Part shown: one piece after another, positions 63,989 to 64,000 of the stretch | Layout of the letters: each line of letters begins with the position of its first letter | Position numbering within the stretch: the first letter of the stretch is position 1 | Source: Pradoshia sp. D12 | GTDB taxonomy: Bacteria > Bacillota > Bacilli > Bacillales > Pradoshiaceae | NCBI RefSeq assembly: GCF_008935075.1 | Contig: NZ_CP044545.1 | Span: 173,501 to 237,500, forward strand | Direction of reading: 5' to 3' | DNA: 64,000 nucleotides | Made by a program: the position numbers and the translations under genes | Notes under the pieces: model-generated | The model's database searches: none | The model's input: only the letters and a program-made list of their open reading frames with translations | What the model was told of the DNA's origin: nothing

Positions 63989-64000
63989 TTAAATAAATGG

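Overview
The window is chromosomal DNA of a low-GC Firmicute of the family Bacillaceae. The evidence is the gene order ddl–murF–cshA … rhomboid–acpS–ydcC–alr–ndoAI–ndoA–rsbRSTUVW–sigB–rsbX–tex–cmpA–sprT–tRNAs, which follows the dal/ydc/sigB region of Bacillus subtilis, together with strong AGGAGG ribosome sites, many TTG/GTG starts and a sporulation gene (cmpA). The sequence alone does not fix the genus. No prophage, plasmid or CRISPR array is visible.

Region 1 (1–16.6 kb) is accessory housekeeping: an alpha/beta hydrolase, a DUF305 protein, the general-stress protein GsiB, an ABC exporter, a secreted M14 carboxypeptidase, a glutamate symporter, a Cu/Zn-SOD lipoprotein, ManA, NanE, an AEC carrier, a Dpp-like permease pair with a lipoprotein but no ATPase, and a DUF3231–manganese catalase pair with a sigma-G-like promoter.

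Region 2 (16.7–22.5 kb) is metal and thiol biology. A HesB-fold protein in which the usual cysteine positions carry histidines is divergent from an ArsR regulator. ArsR, a MATE exporter and the fused glutathione synthase GshF form one tight operon behind a 28-bp perfect palindrome. A 19-cysteine copper-storage-like protein and a TipAL-type MerR regulator follow.

Region 3 (22.5–36.8 kb) holds an Xre-cupin regulator with the potABCD polyamine transporter, a RAYT transposase next to an array of 85-bp tandem repeats, a polar amino acid ABC transporter, CstR with a rhodanese, a CNNM/CorC transporter with a long leader, and small enzymes.

Region 4 (36.8–47 kb) has csoR–copZ–copA, a penicillin acylase homologue, an unrecognised gene, ddl and murF.

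Region 5 (47–64 kb) is the conserved core: cshA, uvsE, an orphan AimR-like receptor, rhomboid protease, acpS, a LolA-like lipoprotein, alr, the EndoAI/EndoA toxin–antitoxin pair, the complete sigma-B stressosome operon, tex, cmpA, sprT, then tRNA-Glu and initiator tRNA-Met.

A recurring theme is stress control. Sigma-B-type promoters (GTTT…GGGWAW) are seen before rsbR, before rsbV, before gsiB and before the copper-storage-like gene, with weaker candidates before the lipid kinase and the amino acid transporter. Three metal or thiol sensors (ArsR, CstR, CsoR) each sit beside an effector gene and a visible operator-like dyad. All functional calls come from reading the sequence; no database search was run.
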